DNA of 64,000 nucleotides from Neoceratodus forsteri (GCA_016271365.2 CM028136.1:470206001-470270000); one strand, 5' to 3'; numbered from the stretch's first letter, positions 10,252 to 21,954 are shown. The notes: generated by a model not told the origin, from the sequence alone. A program made the numbers and translations.

Positions 10252-11785
10252 ATGAGGAGGGCGAGGAGAAGGGTGCCTGCATGGAAGTGCAGGCCCAAAT
10301 TCACAAAGGCCGAGACTGATGCCCTGTTTGAGGCCTACCTGGACAGTGAGCTCCTGTTGAGTGGTGCCATGGGCACACTACAGGCCAGGGCTGGTGCATG
10401 GAAGAAGGTGGCAACCTACGTGAACCAGCACAGCAGCCACCAGCAGTCAGTGCAGGAGTGCCAAAAGAATTTTGGAACAGACAAGCAGCGGATTAAGGAG
10501 AAGGTGGCAGCCATCCAAGTGTCCCATACTGCCACTGGAGTTGGGCCTGCGGATGCACCCACACTAGGATGAGTTGGTGGCAGGCACCATGCACCACACC
10601 ACAGTGGAGGGTGTGCCTGGAGGAGGATTCCAGATGGGTGGCAGCCCATCACTGCATGGTATGTATGTCAGAAAAGCACTGCTGGTGGCACGGAGGGTGC
10701 ATACACAGGCATGCTGTCATGTATGAGGCCGACATGTATGCCATGTGCATGTGTGCGCACCTACGCACATGCCATGCTGTGGGACACATGCAGCGGCAGC
10801 GTACGGGGGGGGCATATGTGGGCATTGCATCACTGACATGCCTTTTGTCTCTTGCAGCACCAGCATGCCTCCATGCAGAAGATGAGGCAATGGCAGCGGC
10901 AGCAACAGTGGATGCCGGTATGGCCCTGGAGGACCAGCCATCCACATCCACTGGCATCTGGGTGCTCGACAGGCTGCAGCTCAGCACCATGGTGCAGGCG
11001 GATGTCCTGGACCTGGGGTCGGATAAGGCCCTGGATGTGATCCTACAGGATTCCAGCCTTGGTGTCCTATATGTAGAGGCACAGATCACGGCGGGGTCTG
11101 ACTCCGATGAGGACTACTCTCAGCTCCTGGACAGCATGAGTGACATTGTGGGTGTATTGCCCCTGCTGGCATCTGACACAGGCACCACGCCCAGTGCTCT
11201 ACCAGCGGCGGAACAGCTGCCTGCCACCACTGTGGGTGCAGCAGTGTGCACTGCTACAGCTGTGCCCTGCAGTGGTGGTGGTGTGGCTGCCCAGGTAAAG
11301 GGAGGTGTACAGTGACTGGACAAGTGACGGAAGCAGGCTGTGGGTGCCACCAGGCAGCTGGACACAGGTCCGCCGCTGGTGTGCCTGCTGTCCCCATTCA
11401 CCCTGCAGACCTCACTGTGCAGCATCCACCAGAGAAGGGGGCTGTGCAGCATGGCCAGTCACCACAAGGGGATTGGCATCCCATCTGGGAGCCCCAGGAC
11501 GCCGACCGTCTGGCTGAGCACACCCGGCTGCTGAGGGTGTCCATTCAGCAACAAGTGCTGCTTGCCACTGGGGTGTGTGCACTGCATGCAGAGGTGGGCC
11601 AGTTGGCTGAGCAGCAGGAAAGGGGCACTGCGCAGATCCTGGTGGGGATGCAATGCATGCAGGAGGCCACGACTCCATCCTTGGATCGCATTGCCAGTGC
11701 GATCACAGATGGCGTTGGGTTGCTAGCTGCCACAGTGGGTGGCCATGCACAGGTGACCCCTTGCAGTGTGCTGTCTACCCCATGA
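10252..11785 (+). pseudogene. Myb/SANT-like DNA-binding protein of Harbinger transposon (spliced, frameshifted)
   Basis: This accessory protein of PIF/Harbinger elements binds the transposon ends and escorts the nuclease into the nucleus. Codons 1-70 from ATG 10252 show the Myb/SANT-like fold: RPKFTKAETDALFEAYLDSE, then AWKKVATYVN and SVQECQKNF, ending TATGVGP. One frameshift near 10566-10569 is needed to continue into ELVAGTMHHTTVEGVPGGGF, a segment conserved in these proteins. A GT-AG intron (10659-10857) then joins codon-perfectly to PACLHAEDEAM. The acidic, Ser/Thr-rich middle and a C-terminal stretch (11480-11785) with LLRVSIQQQVLL and AEQQERGTAQIL probably form a coiled coil. A further intron near 11292-11410 is possible but does not restore frame. 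Confidence 0.75.
10659..10857 (+). other. Predicted intron in Harbinger Myb-like gene
   Basis: The donor CATG|GTATGTATG and the acceptor TTTTGTCTCTTGCAG|CACC with a pyrimidine tract fit the vertebrate splice consensus. Removing 199 bp joins the conserved VEGVPGGGF exon to the following open frame without a stop. Confidence 0.65.
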
Positions 11786-12278
11786 ACCTGGCATCTTGCA
11801 ACCCTAACACAGTCAACACCAGGCTCTGATGTAGACATCCCAGGCATGCCCTTGGCTGGCCTTTTTAGGTGCCTACACACCCCCATGAGGACACGAACGT
11901 AGTCCCGCAGTTCCACCCCTGGGTGCTGTTGGAAACCCCCCTGGCTGATGCACAGTCTGTGGCTGCCAATCGGCCCAGGTGTGGCCATCCCAGTGGCCAT
12001 GGTGGCCATGGTACTGTGCAGCAGCCCTGATCCATGGCTGCCCTGACCACAGTCTGCAGCTGCTGCCCTGTGCGCTCATGGGCAGTGTGTGTGTGTGCCC
12101 ACCACTGGTGTCGTGCCTGCGTGTCGTGCCACACGCTGCCTGTGTGTGTGCTTGCCTGGCCACTAGACCATGTGGTGTGGGTGTGATGAGGGCAGTCTAG
12201 CACCGGTTGCACCTGTGCACTGGTGCAATGCTTCTGATCCACACCACATACCAACGCCTGGGTGGGTGGGTGCATATC

Positions 12279-12325
12279 TGTGTGTGTGTGTGTGTGTGCG
12301 TGTGTGTGTGTGTGTGTTGCTGTGT
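12279..12325. repeat. (TG)n microsatellite inside Harbinger
   Basis: An almost pure TGTG run with one C interruption, close to the 3' end of the transposase gene. Confidence 0.9.
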
Positions 12326-12451
12326 GTGCTTGTGTGCCACTGACTCCCCTACCCCTGCATCATGCTTCTGTGTGTGCATGCCCATTGCTATGCATGCCCC
12401 TGCATGTGTGCTGTACCTGGTTGTGTGGCCCATACTTGTGTACCGCACCAC

Positions 12452-13435
12452 CTACCTGTGTGCATCATAGTTGTCCTGTGCGATGGTGTCCCAGTGGTGT
12501 TGTGCTTGCTGGAGCAGGTGAGGGTCCCTCCACCCAGTGGGTAGCTGTCCACCAGTCTCCAGCCCATTGCCTCTGTCGTCCCCACTACTGTCACCCTCAT
12601 CAGCCTTGACAGATATCCCACGGTCAATGGCCGTGTTGTGCAGTATGCAGCAGGCCAGGAATAGGCCACAGGCATTCAAGGGGCTGTACTGTAGGGCACA
12701 ACCTGACCTGTCTAGGCAATGGAACCATGCCTTCAGCATGCTAAAGACCCACTCGATGATGTTGCACGTGCTGGCATGTGCCTCATTGTACTGTTACTCT
12801 GCTGGGGATGACGGGTGCTGGTAGAGGGTCAGCAGCCAGGGCTTCAGTGTGTATATGCTGTCACCTGTGTGGAGATTGACATGGTTAGCCCTCTGCTATT
12901 CTGTGCTGCGCCCCTTGCCTATCCCTGGTGCCCACACCACCATGCACACCCTTCCCACCCACCCCAGATCTGCTCTGCCCATCACCCTGCCCATGCCATA
13001 CTCACCCACTAGGTGGCCCATGGGGATGTCCCCATGTTCAAACCTGTGGCACATCGCAGAGCAGTACCAGATGAACATGTCCTGTGCACTCCCAGGGTGT
13101 GTGGCACAGATATTGGTGATATGCCCCATAGCATCGCACTACACCTGGCAGTTGACACTCTTGCTCCCCTTCCTGTTGATGTATGCAACACCCTTGGGGC
13201 CAGGTGGCATGCAGATGCCCACATGGATGCAGTCAATGGCTCCAATCATGCCAGGCATGCGTGCCATCCTGTGGAAGTCCTGCATGGTTGCTGTACACTC
13301 CACCTGTGTGCTGGGGAAATGGATATATTCTGAAGCATGTGGCAGCAGTGCATTGAGGAACTGTGAGAGGAGGTGGGATGTGGCCAACTGGGTTATGCCT
13401 GTGGTGTCTCCTGTTGGTCTTTGGAAGGTGTCCAT
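12452..13435 (-). pseudogene. HARBI1-like DDE nuclease (Harbinger transposase), spliced, two nonsense codons
   Basis: This is the minus-strand catalytic protein of the Harbinger element, related to vertebrate HARBI1. Exon 1 (13006 upward) shows EYIHFPS, DFHRMARMPGMIGAIDCIHV (first catalytic D, codon 13232-13234), AYINRKG, then after an in-frame TAG (13139-13141) HITNICATHPGSAQD and RFEHGDIPMGHLV. A 141-bp GT-AG intron (12865-13005) joins to GDSIYTLKPWLLTLY (second D, 12860-12862). A TAA at 12794-12796 follows, then QYNEAH and NIIEWVFSMLKAWF (catalytic E, 12752-12754) and CGLFLACCILHNTAI. All three catalytic residues survive; only the two stops seen here prevent translation. The N-terminus probably extends beyond 13435. 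Confidence 0.85.
12865..13005 (-). other. Predicted intron in HARBI1-like gene
   Basis: On the minus strand CTAGTGG|GTGAGTATGG is a strong donor and TCCACACAG|GTGACAGC an acceptor. Splicing creates V-G-D-S, restoring the conserved GDS motif with the second catalytic aspartate; without splicing the exon is interrupted. Confidence 0.75.
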
Positions 13436-13799
13436 GGCAAACTAGCTCATGACAGCGGTCACCGTCATCTCCTTTGACGTAGCATGGCTCTGTTGGGTGG
13501 GTGCCTGTATCTTCTCACTGCACCTCCTCACTGCACATCTCACAGAGCTGCCTCAGAATGGCCCTGTTCAGGCTGTACTGGACCACTATCTCTACATTGC
13601 TGTAGTTCTCAAAGGTGATGTGGGCACGGTACCACCTGTGTCGAGCATACCACCAACAGGCCCTTCCTCAGCCATGCCACTGTTCATCCTGCCCCCTCAC
13701 ACCTCTCATTATGGCCTCCATCATGAAGGGTGCACTGTCCATGGCCCTTGCTGTCCACTGTCCCCCTGGGTGGTTGGCTGCTGGCTGTGTGGCACCCTG

Positions 13800-13960
13800 G
13801 CACACGGTCTGCATGTGTGTGTGTGTCTCTCTCTCTCTCTTTCCCTCTCTGCCCCTTTCTCCCTCTCCCAGGCCATCTCTCTGTCCCTGTCTGTCTGTGT
13901 GTGGTCTTTGTCTATCTATCTGTGTCTCTGTCTGTCTCTCACTCTCACTTTCACCCCTGG
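13800..13960. repeat. CT-rich low-complexity tract
   Basis: (TG)n passes into TCTC/TCTG-rich sequence with CTGTCTGT and CTATCTAT runs. The serine/leucine-rich frames here are compositional artefacts. Confidence 0.8.
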
Positions 13961-14237
13961 TGCAAGTGCTGTCTGTGTGTTTGTGCCCTGTATTTATAGG
14001 AACAAGTCTGCTCAGAGCAACTTCAATTTGCTCCACACTTGCGCCATGGTTTCACAGTTGAATATGCCACTGCACTGGATATTCATGGGAACGTCCCCTG
14101 CTCTTGCACCTGCATTCATCATAGTTGCACATTGATGCAATGGATTTTGTGCTGCACACTGGATCCCTCTGAATATGGCTCCTTGGCACAATTCCACACT
14201 TGCGCTGGTGCAACTCAGTTGTGCCATGCACAACTGC

Positions 14238-14253
14238 TCTGAATATCTGGGCC
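14238..14253 (-). repeat. Harbinger right terminal inverted repeat
   Basis: TCTGAATATCTGGGCC is the exact reverse complement of the left terminus and is followed by ATA, the presumed 3-bp target duplication. Confidence 0.92.
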
Positions 14254-14549
14254 ATAATGTCTATAGGCTTGGGGTGCTTTGTGACCAGAAAATGGGGAAT
14301 CGTGCATTGCCGTTTTATTTTAATTTTTTTAAATAGTAAATTTTATTGAATATCAGACATACAAACATTGAAACTAATACTACAGCTTTGTAAGTTTGCA
14401 GCTGCATGATTACAAGAACTCACTTATACATTTCGGGAACATGAAAAATAACTGAGAAGGTCAAGAATCAATCACACCTTGTTCTGTTCCTGAGGTATTG
14501 GGCAGAACTGCCTGTGTTTTTCCCCCTCTTTGTGAGGGGGTGCAGGTCC

Positions 14550-14891
14550 TCATTTGAGGAGCAGGAGAGTCTCAAGGTTGCCCCTTCTGCGGTGGAACTG
14601 CTGGATTCCATTAGCCATGAAACTAATCATCTTTTCTGTTCTGAGGGCATCCAGAATTGCATCATGCCATTCTTGGTAAGAAGGTTCCAATTCATTCAAC
14701 CAATGTTTGAGGATGACTTTCTTTGCTATGGTGGCTATCAGTGAGATATGGTATTTTCTAATGCCACAGACCTGGTCGAGGTCAAGGCTCAGTAAGCATA
14801 TTTGGGGTGTGAAGTGTGGTTCTAACCCCAGAAGCAGATCCAAATGGGATTTTATGGATTCCAAAAAGGCTGTTGTCTTGGGACAGTCCAA
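14550..14891 (-). pseudogene. LINE A ORF2 C-terminal segment
   Basis: The segment starts MDCPKTTAFLESIKSHL, matching the C-terminal Cys motif of L1/Tx1 ORF2 (pattern W-x-C-P-x-x-x-x-F-W). The same motif occurs in the other copies of the window: WSCPKIQLLW (28022-28261), MDCPFATSFW (37241-37582) and GCPILTAFW (near 56990). It continues as LNELEPSYQEWHDAI. It is a fragment with no separate function. Confidence 0.7.
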
Positions 14892-15626
14892 GAATATGTG
14901 TTTGAGTGACCCCTGGGCCTATATGCATCTTGTACATGTAAAAGTGGGGAGATGCCCCATTTTGTGGAGTTTTAATGGCGCGTAGTAAAGATCTGGGTTA
15001 TTTTTTATTGCATAAGCCACAACCCATCAAATCTAAGAAATTTATAGAGGTTCTTCCACATGACAGACCTGATGTTGCTCTTCTCTAGCTCTGGGAAGCT
15101 TGCTGTACTGTAGGGGCACCTATTCCTTTCTGTGGAAGTGGTATAAGAGAACAGCTCCTTGCAAATTAGGAAGGTGGAGTGGCATTGGATCACTAGTGGA
15201 AGGAGTTCCTCCCGGGGGTAGAGTTGGATTGGTGCCAGGGTTATTGCCCAAAGGCCTTTATAATTATGTGTTGTAATTGTATGAAGGCAAAAGGAGAAGG
15301 GCTGCTATTTGGGAAGGACATGTTAAAGGTGTTATAGGTTATGAAGGTATTTTCATGGATAAGCTGGTCTAGCCATGTGTTTAGGGGAGGTTAAGGTGAC
15401 TTGCATAGATTGATTTGTTCTGTATTCTAAAGCTGGGATTTCTGAGTACTGGCTGGCCTAATGTGAGGTGGGGTTTTGTTTCTAGGACTCTATGTAGTTG
15501 TTTGGAAATTAGTTGTGAGGTGCTTATTTGAGTGTGTCTTAATGCAGGCTGTAGTTTAGCATGTGAGATGTGTATTATTGAACCGATCTGTGCCCACTTG
15601 CATAGGTCTATTTCAATTTGGTACCA

Positions 15627-16061
15627 TTAGGGTTTATAAAGAGGAGCTTGGGTGGTGGGGCCACTGGGTTTCCATTTAAGGAATTTCCCTGCCTGTATTG
15701 CTAGGTAATAGAGGTATATGTCAGGCAGTTTTAGACCCCTTTGTGCTTTAAGAAGAGTTTGTTTGTTGTAGGCCCAGCACATTTTTTTATTATTCCACAG
15801 AAAAACTGTGATTAGAGCTTTGAGTTTAGTGAACCACTGTATTGGGATGCAAAGGTCCAGCATTCCCATCAGGTATATATGTCTGGGCAGGATGTTCATT
15901 TTTATAAGGTTTTTTCTTGCCCAGAGCATTAGTGATAGAGCCGCCCATCTAGTAAGGTTGTATCTGATTTGGGTGAGGAGTGCTTCTGTGTTTAGGGTAA
16001 GTGTACCTCTTTTGCTGGTAGTTAGGAGAATCCCTAGGTAGCTAAGGGTATTCGGGGACAA
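15627..16061 (-). pseudogene. LINE A ORF2 post-RT segment
   Basis: The frame encodes the region after the RT palm: TLSYLGILLTT (the YLGI block), RWAALSLMLWARKNLIKMNILPRHIYL, then WNNKKMCWAYNKQTLLKAQRGLKLPD. This is the characteristic L1/Tx1 sequence downstream of YADD, with a G-L-x-L-P-D motif. Flanking RT parts are in other frames. Confidence 0.75.
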
Positions 16062-16725
16062 TGTGCCCCCCCCCCCATTGTGTAGCCTCTTGCTTGTTTA
16101 CTCTGTTAGTAAGTGACATGATAGTGGTCTTGTTCAGGCTGAGCTTATGCTCTGATAGATCTCTGGATTCACTTAGTATGTATATGGCTTCTGGGATATA
16201 GTTGTTTGGAGCCTCCAGCTGCAGGAGAATATCATCCATGTATGTTGATATTTTGTATCATTTCTCACCTAGGAGGATCCCTTTTATTTTGTCTTTTTGT
16301 AAAACATGCCTTGTCAAGGGTTCAAGGTATAGGATAAACAGGTGTGGAGATGGGAGCAACCTTGGTGCATCCTTTGGTAAAGGTGGAATTGTTCAGAGTT
16401 GACCCCATTGCATCTAATGGAGGCCATGGGATTTGAGTATAGTAATCTGACTCATGTGACAAATGATTCTGTAAAGCTAAACTGTGCCATCATTCAGAAC
16501 AGGAATTTCCACGAGACTCTGTTAAAGGCCTTTTCAGCATCAAGTGACATTAGGATGGCTGGGTGGGTGGCATCTCTGGAGGCCGCAATGAAATGGGTGA
16601 TTTTACAGGCATGGTCTGTTGGAAAGTGGCCCTGCACGAAGCCCACTTGCACAAGGCCAATGAAAGTATTCCATACCTTGCTCAGTCTTGTAGCAAGTAG
16701 TTTAGCTATGAGCCTGTTATCTACG

Positions 16726-17025
16726 TTAAGGAGGGATACTCTCCCAGTCTTTACCTGGTTTGGGGAGCAAGGTGATGGTTGCTGTCTGAAGGGCTGGGTC
16801 TAATATGCAGTTCTTGTATACCTCAGTGAATAATTTCTTAAGGATCTCTGATATGAGAGGCACCATTGCCTTATAGAAATTTGTTGAAAGACCATCCGGG
16901 CCTGGGATTTTATCTAGCGTTAGCTCTGATATAGCTTGGGTTATTTCCAGTGTTGTTATTTGTGTATCTAGGTGTTTTGCTTGTTCAGGTGGAAGTTTAG
17001 GGAGGTTTTTGCTGCTTCCAAACAT
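16726..17025 (-). pseudogene. LINE A RT N-terminal segment
   Basis: The frame contains EITQAISELTLDKIPGPDGL, the RT block 0/1 (K-x-P-G-P-D-G), followed by STNFYKAMVPLISEILKKLF and TITLLPKPGKD, typical of L1/Tx1 reverse transcriptases. Stops and shifts interrupt the frame on both sides. Confidence 0.82.
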
Positions 17026-17684
17026 TTTTGGATGTGTCTACCCTGTGCTGAGGTATCTTCTGCATAGAGACTTTAGTAGTATTTCCTGAATACTATAAAT
17101 ATATCCCAGGAGTTAATGATTAGGTTGGTGTTAGGAGAATGCCGAATTCTCTGGGTATTTTTAAATGATTCCTATTGTTTTAGCCTAAGTGCAAGGAGTT
17201 TACCTGCTTTTTCCTACTTGGTTGACATAGCGTGTTCTGGACCATAATATTGATAATTATGTATATTCTCTTAAGTTTTCATAGTACCTGGCTCGTAGGG
17301 CCTGAAGTTGAAGAAAGTCTTGTTTGGGCGATGTACAGGAGAGAGTTCTCACTTTCTTTCTGATTTCTTGGAGGAGTTTTGCCAATTCCTGCTGTCTTTT
17401 CTCTTTTTCAGCAGAGGCTAGCCTGATCTGTTCACTCCTGATCATGCATTTGTATGCACCCCATATGTGGGCAAACTTTTTAATGAGCCAGCATTTTCTT
17501 TGAGGAAAGATTCTGTGCATGTTTTTATTTTATCTACAGCGGTGGGATCTTTTAGTAAGGAGTTATTTATCTGCAACACTCTATCTCTATCCAACAGAGC
17601 TAGTATTGTGGGGGAGAGGAGGACCGGGCATGATCAGATACCACCTTGGCCAGAACATTGCAGTGTCTTGTGCCCATGAGGATT

Positions 17685-18300
17685 TCAGGGGACATTAAAA
17701 AATAATCTAATCTGGACCATTGTTGTGTACCGGTGAGTGGAATGTGTAGTCCATGACTCCCAGGTGTAGGATCCGCAGGGTTCTAAGAGCCTGAGAGAAT
17801 CTTGCAGTTTGCCCAGTGCTCTCCTGTTCTGTGAAAGGCTGCTCCTATCTGGGTTAGACCTATCTATTTTGGGGTGCTGGACCGAGTTCCAATCCCCTGC
17901 CACTATCTGGGGAATAGATTTGAATTTAGCTAGCTCTGCTAGAAGAGTGGTGAACTCTTGTAGATCCTCTTTGTTGAGGTCATATTACGATGTTAGTGCC
18001 ACCTCTGTCCTGTCTAAAGCACCTCTTAGGATTATATAGTGCCCATTCAGGTCAGCGATTTGTTCTCACAAGGCGAATAGGGTTTTGTAGTTTATTAGTA
18101 TCACTGTTCCCCCTTTTTTGTTGTCTTACCCTGCTGTGTATGTTTGCACAATCCACTCTCTGCTCCATAAGTGTGCATTCGACATGGTGGTATGTATTTC
18201 CTGCTGGAAGACCACACTAGGATTAGTCTGCCTGAGGTGGTGTAGGACTTGGTGGCACTTTTCTTTCATTTGTGCCCCTTTTTGTTTCATGAAATGAAAT
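17685..18300 (-). pseudogene. LINE A endonuclease remnants
   Basis: In several frames the minus strand gives endonuclease blocks: a VVFQQEIH-like stretch (usual VxFLQETH) near 18200, then VAGDWNSVQHPKIDRS in the 17685-17903 frame, corresponding to the GDFN...P.LDR motif of L1/Tx1 endonucleases. Nonsense codons and indels are frequent. Confidence 0.7.
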
Positions 18301-21300
18301 TAAAGTCTGGATTTGCAGTTAGGTGGGTTCGGTGTTCCTGGTGTTGCTAGTTGTGTGACCGTCTTTGTGGCATTTGTTTCAATGGCCCATGGACTGCTTA
18401 GGTATAGATTGGCCCTGTGGATCAGCAAGTTTGTATTAGAAACTGGGGTGTGGCTCCATATCATTCTCTCCAGGGACCTGCACCATGACAGCATCATTTT
18501 CACTTGCGCTTAAGTCTTCAGTAACCATCTACTATTTGAGAACAAAGTGATCAAACTGTCTAAGCTACAAACTATTCTACTAAACAATACAACTATATAT
18601 GTAGTGTAATCTGCACATTTAAAAAAAATGTTATACAAGTAGAGGAATGAAGAAAAAAAATAGTTCCAAGTCAGTGAAGTCTGCTCCCCAGTGTTGGCCA
18701 TACTGGGGTAAAGACAGATGGGCCTGATCCCCTGCATCTTCTGGTCCATTTGTATCTCCAGCAAGGGAGTTCTCCAGACTAGGAGCAACGTAATGAATTG
18801 TATGGCTCCAGTAACCTTCAAACCACATTTTAGGCTGTCTAGAGCTTGAGGTGTGTACCCTTGTGTAAGATGCAGTCCCCCCCCCCCCACCGGGTCACTA
18901 ACCTCCCTCTTCCCCATTTGGGCAATTCTGGATTGCTATTCCTGTCAGCTATCTAATTGGTTAGCTGTACTTCCACCTGGTATACTAGGCTGCTTGTATC
19001 ATAGACGGGGGGTCTGGACAGTCCGGTGTTGTATATGTCAGAGGATGAGCTGGGTACTAGTTATAGTCCTATTTACTGCCTTTGTTCTCAAAGTATGATT
19101 GGTCGGTATAACATTGATCCAAGCAAGTGTGTGCAACTGCCATCAATTGTGTCCATCCTGCTGACATGAGTGCTACTCCTTGCACCTGTACCTCTCTCCA
19201 TTCCCCTATGTGTGCTGGAAGTGTGGACTTGGGGTAGTAATAATCTATCTGTGTCACTAGTGCCTGTTAAAATTGGGTTTGCCCTTGTTCTTCTTCTTAC
19301 CCAAGTTTGTTCCCCCACCACTCTCCTTTCCCTGGCTCAGCTTAAGTTCTTTTTCATTTGCTTGTTAATGGGTAGTTATCCTAATTTTAGCAGTTTGCCC
19401 CTAGTTTTGCTTAGACTCCGGTCACTTCTCCCACCCCACCACATTCGACTTGTGTTGGGTTGGTGGCCTTCTGTGTTCTTTGTCAGTATGGCTAGTGTTC
19501 CCAAATGAACTAGACCAGCCCCCTTGAGAATTATACTCATTCCCTCTGTGCCTTTTGAAGTTATTGCCCTGTCTTGTGTTCCTTTGCTGGGTTGAAGCGC
19601 CCTAGAGCATACTACCTGACTCTTCTTCCCTCGAAGATAGAGCCCTGCCTCCTAAAATATGAAACAAATAGGCAAATTGTGGAACACATTGTCAAATCTT
19701 CAACTAAAAAGTACAAAACACTGAGATGTATGCCTCCGTTTTTCACAAAGTTTGACACTAGATGAGTAATAAACCTTTTATCACAATTGCCATGGATTCT
19801 AGCTTAATAATAACAGCATAAAATGTGGAACGAACCTTCTCAGACCCTTTCAGTGTACAATAAGGGGCTTTAGTGAAGTGAGATGAGGACCTGCCCCATC
19901 ACAATGTGGAGCATTTGGGAAGAGTGCCCCAGAATGCTGACAAGCACCATTAGTGGTGGCAGTATTAGTGCTTTGAGTCTCCACTCAGGGGTGACAGATA
20001 GAGTAAATGGAGTGCCCTGTCTCACTATCCCCCTAGTAACAGAGTTGCAGGGCTGTAAAATGGATTGGTGGTCTGAGCGCAGCTTTCCTTAAGTTGAGTT
20101 AGCAGAGGGAGTGTTTGCTGTACTCAGCCCATGGATATCCTGCTAGCAGCTATTGCCACATTTAACAGCACCCTTGTCACTTCTCCTGCTCCCCTTTCTC
20201 CACAACATTCGGCCCCTTGGTCTACATCTTTTAACCCCCCCAGCACAAATTGAATAAAGGGTGCACCTTCGGTCCCCTGGTCTTGCTGGTTGCTCTGACT
20301 TTAGAAGCATCGAGGAGATTGGGTATTGCTCAGGGGAGACCAACTCCCTCTCCTCTCACCTCATCTCCGCCATAACCAACACCTGGGGTGCTTGAGTATA
20401 TCTCCACGACCCTGTAAGGTTAGGTAGAAAACAGAGTATGCACTGTGGTGTTTTATAATACTCAAAACCTGCCCTCAAGTTTGAGCTGCAGCATCTTGTC
20501 CCTGATTCTTGTGCTGCTCTCTGGTAGGGCTCATTAGCTGGCTGTGCCTGAGTCGTTAAGCTGAGGCACAGGGGGTGTAGTGTTTGTGGAATGATGTCTG
20601 CAGCTTGGAGTCCAATATAGTCTTATGCTGCAGCAAGGCTCTTTAATTAGCAAGACTCAGACTGATAGCCACTATGTTTGGTGATAAGATAAGTTCAGGG
20701 AGAACAGCCAGCTGCTATAGGAAGTGGGACCGGAGTGAGTCATCAGTTTCCAACTCTGAGTGCTGATCGCATATCTGCAGTTGGTCTCTGTTGGAATGAT
20801 TGGGCACATCTCTGTCTTCGGCCACCTGGACCCAGCAGAAAGGGGTGATGGGCATTTGAGGTATCCCCCAGAGGTAAAAGAGGGAAATGATGATGTTTCA
20901 AGAGGTACTGCCAGGACTACCATCTGCTGTTTAATCCCAGTGCTTGTTCAGGGACACTGCGATCTGCTACCTTTGTTCAGGATGTGATCGTAAGTTGCAG
21001 GTTACCTTTTTGATGCTTTGTTGCCCCAGCAGTAAGTAAAAGAACTAGTAGTGTGATCCTGTACTTGTGCTTACAGTCTGCAATACAGGGTGGTTGGTGC
21101 AAGTCATAGATCTGGAGGCCACCTACTTTGATTAAGCATAGGATATTTGGAGGGAGTGGTCATCAGTTAACCCTGTTGATTGATTAGTAGAGCACTGTCC
21201 CTGGGAGAACAAAGAAGAGTTTGGTGGCATGGAAGTTCTAGCCAGACAAGAAAGGCAATAAACTTGTAGCACCACCATTTTAAAGGGAGGATTAGTGGAG

Positions 21301-21657
21301 CTATTAGGCAATACGGCACGTGGGCTTGGTAGATTGTTATTTTAACGTCCTGATACGCCCTTTGCTTGTCCTGTACTGCAGGGGTCACATCAAGAAAAAT
21401 GTGGAATTGTTTCTCTTTCCATTCCAAGGGGCTGTTTTTCCCTGCATGTGTCATAATGTTAACTTTGTTGGGGAAGTATAGGCATCAGATAATTATAGCC
21501 CTTGGTTTGTCATCCTGAGCTGATTTCTGGCAGAATGAGTGGTTGGCTCACTTGATTGCATATGCAGTTCCCTGTTCAGGATGTCCCACTTTGTCCTGTA
21601 ATAGCTCTTGAACAAAACTCACGAGGTTATTCCCTTCTGCTTTTTTGGGAATACCTA

Positions 21658-21954
21658 CTAAAACCAGATGTTTGCTGCAGACTTTCCTCTCTTGATCCTT
21701 GAGCCTATCTTCAAGTTTTGCCATTTTTCGCTCAGTTCTGTGACTTCTGCTCCCTCCTGGTTCTGGTGGTCTTCCATTGAACCGATTCTGCTTTCTGCAT
21801 CAGAGACTCTTGTAGAAAGAGCCTCCCGAGCTGGTTTAGCTGTTTTGAAGTCAGTGACTAATTCTCCAAGCAAGAGCTTTACTGTTGTGATTTCTGATAG
21901 AAAGTGTTCTAATTTCTCGGATAGTGCATCAGTAACATTGGATTCAATAGGCAA
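21658..21954 (-). pseudogene. LINE A ORF1 coiled-coil segment
   Basis: This 98-codon frame is rich in heptad-spaced leucine and charged residues (LSEKLEHFLSEITTVKLLLG; RVSDAESRIGSMEDHQNQE; TELSEKWQNLK), as in the trimerising coiled coil of L1-type ORF1 RNA chaperones. The RNA-binding part downstream is degraded. The position at the 5' end of the element agrees. Confidence 0.65.

Larger units (their letters stand above)
7234..14253. mobile_element. PIF/Harbinger-type DNA transposon, two-gene, ~7.0 kb, decayed
   Basis: The left end GGCCCAGATATTCAGA (7234-7249) is matched exactly in reverse complement at 14238-14253; a looser internal match around CAGCGCAAGT follows on both sides. The trinucleotide ATA flanks both ends (7231-7233, 14254-14256), consistent with the 3-bp target duplication of this superfamily. 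Inside are the two proteins expected of Harbinger: a Myb/SANT-like DNA-binding protein on plus and a HARBI1-like DDE nuclease on minus, in divergent-to-tail arrangement. At 7 kb it is longer than many relatives. The DNA is very rich in CA/TG and poor in CG, as expected of a methylated element decaying by deamination. Confidence 0.9.
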
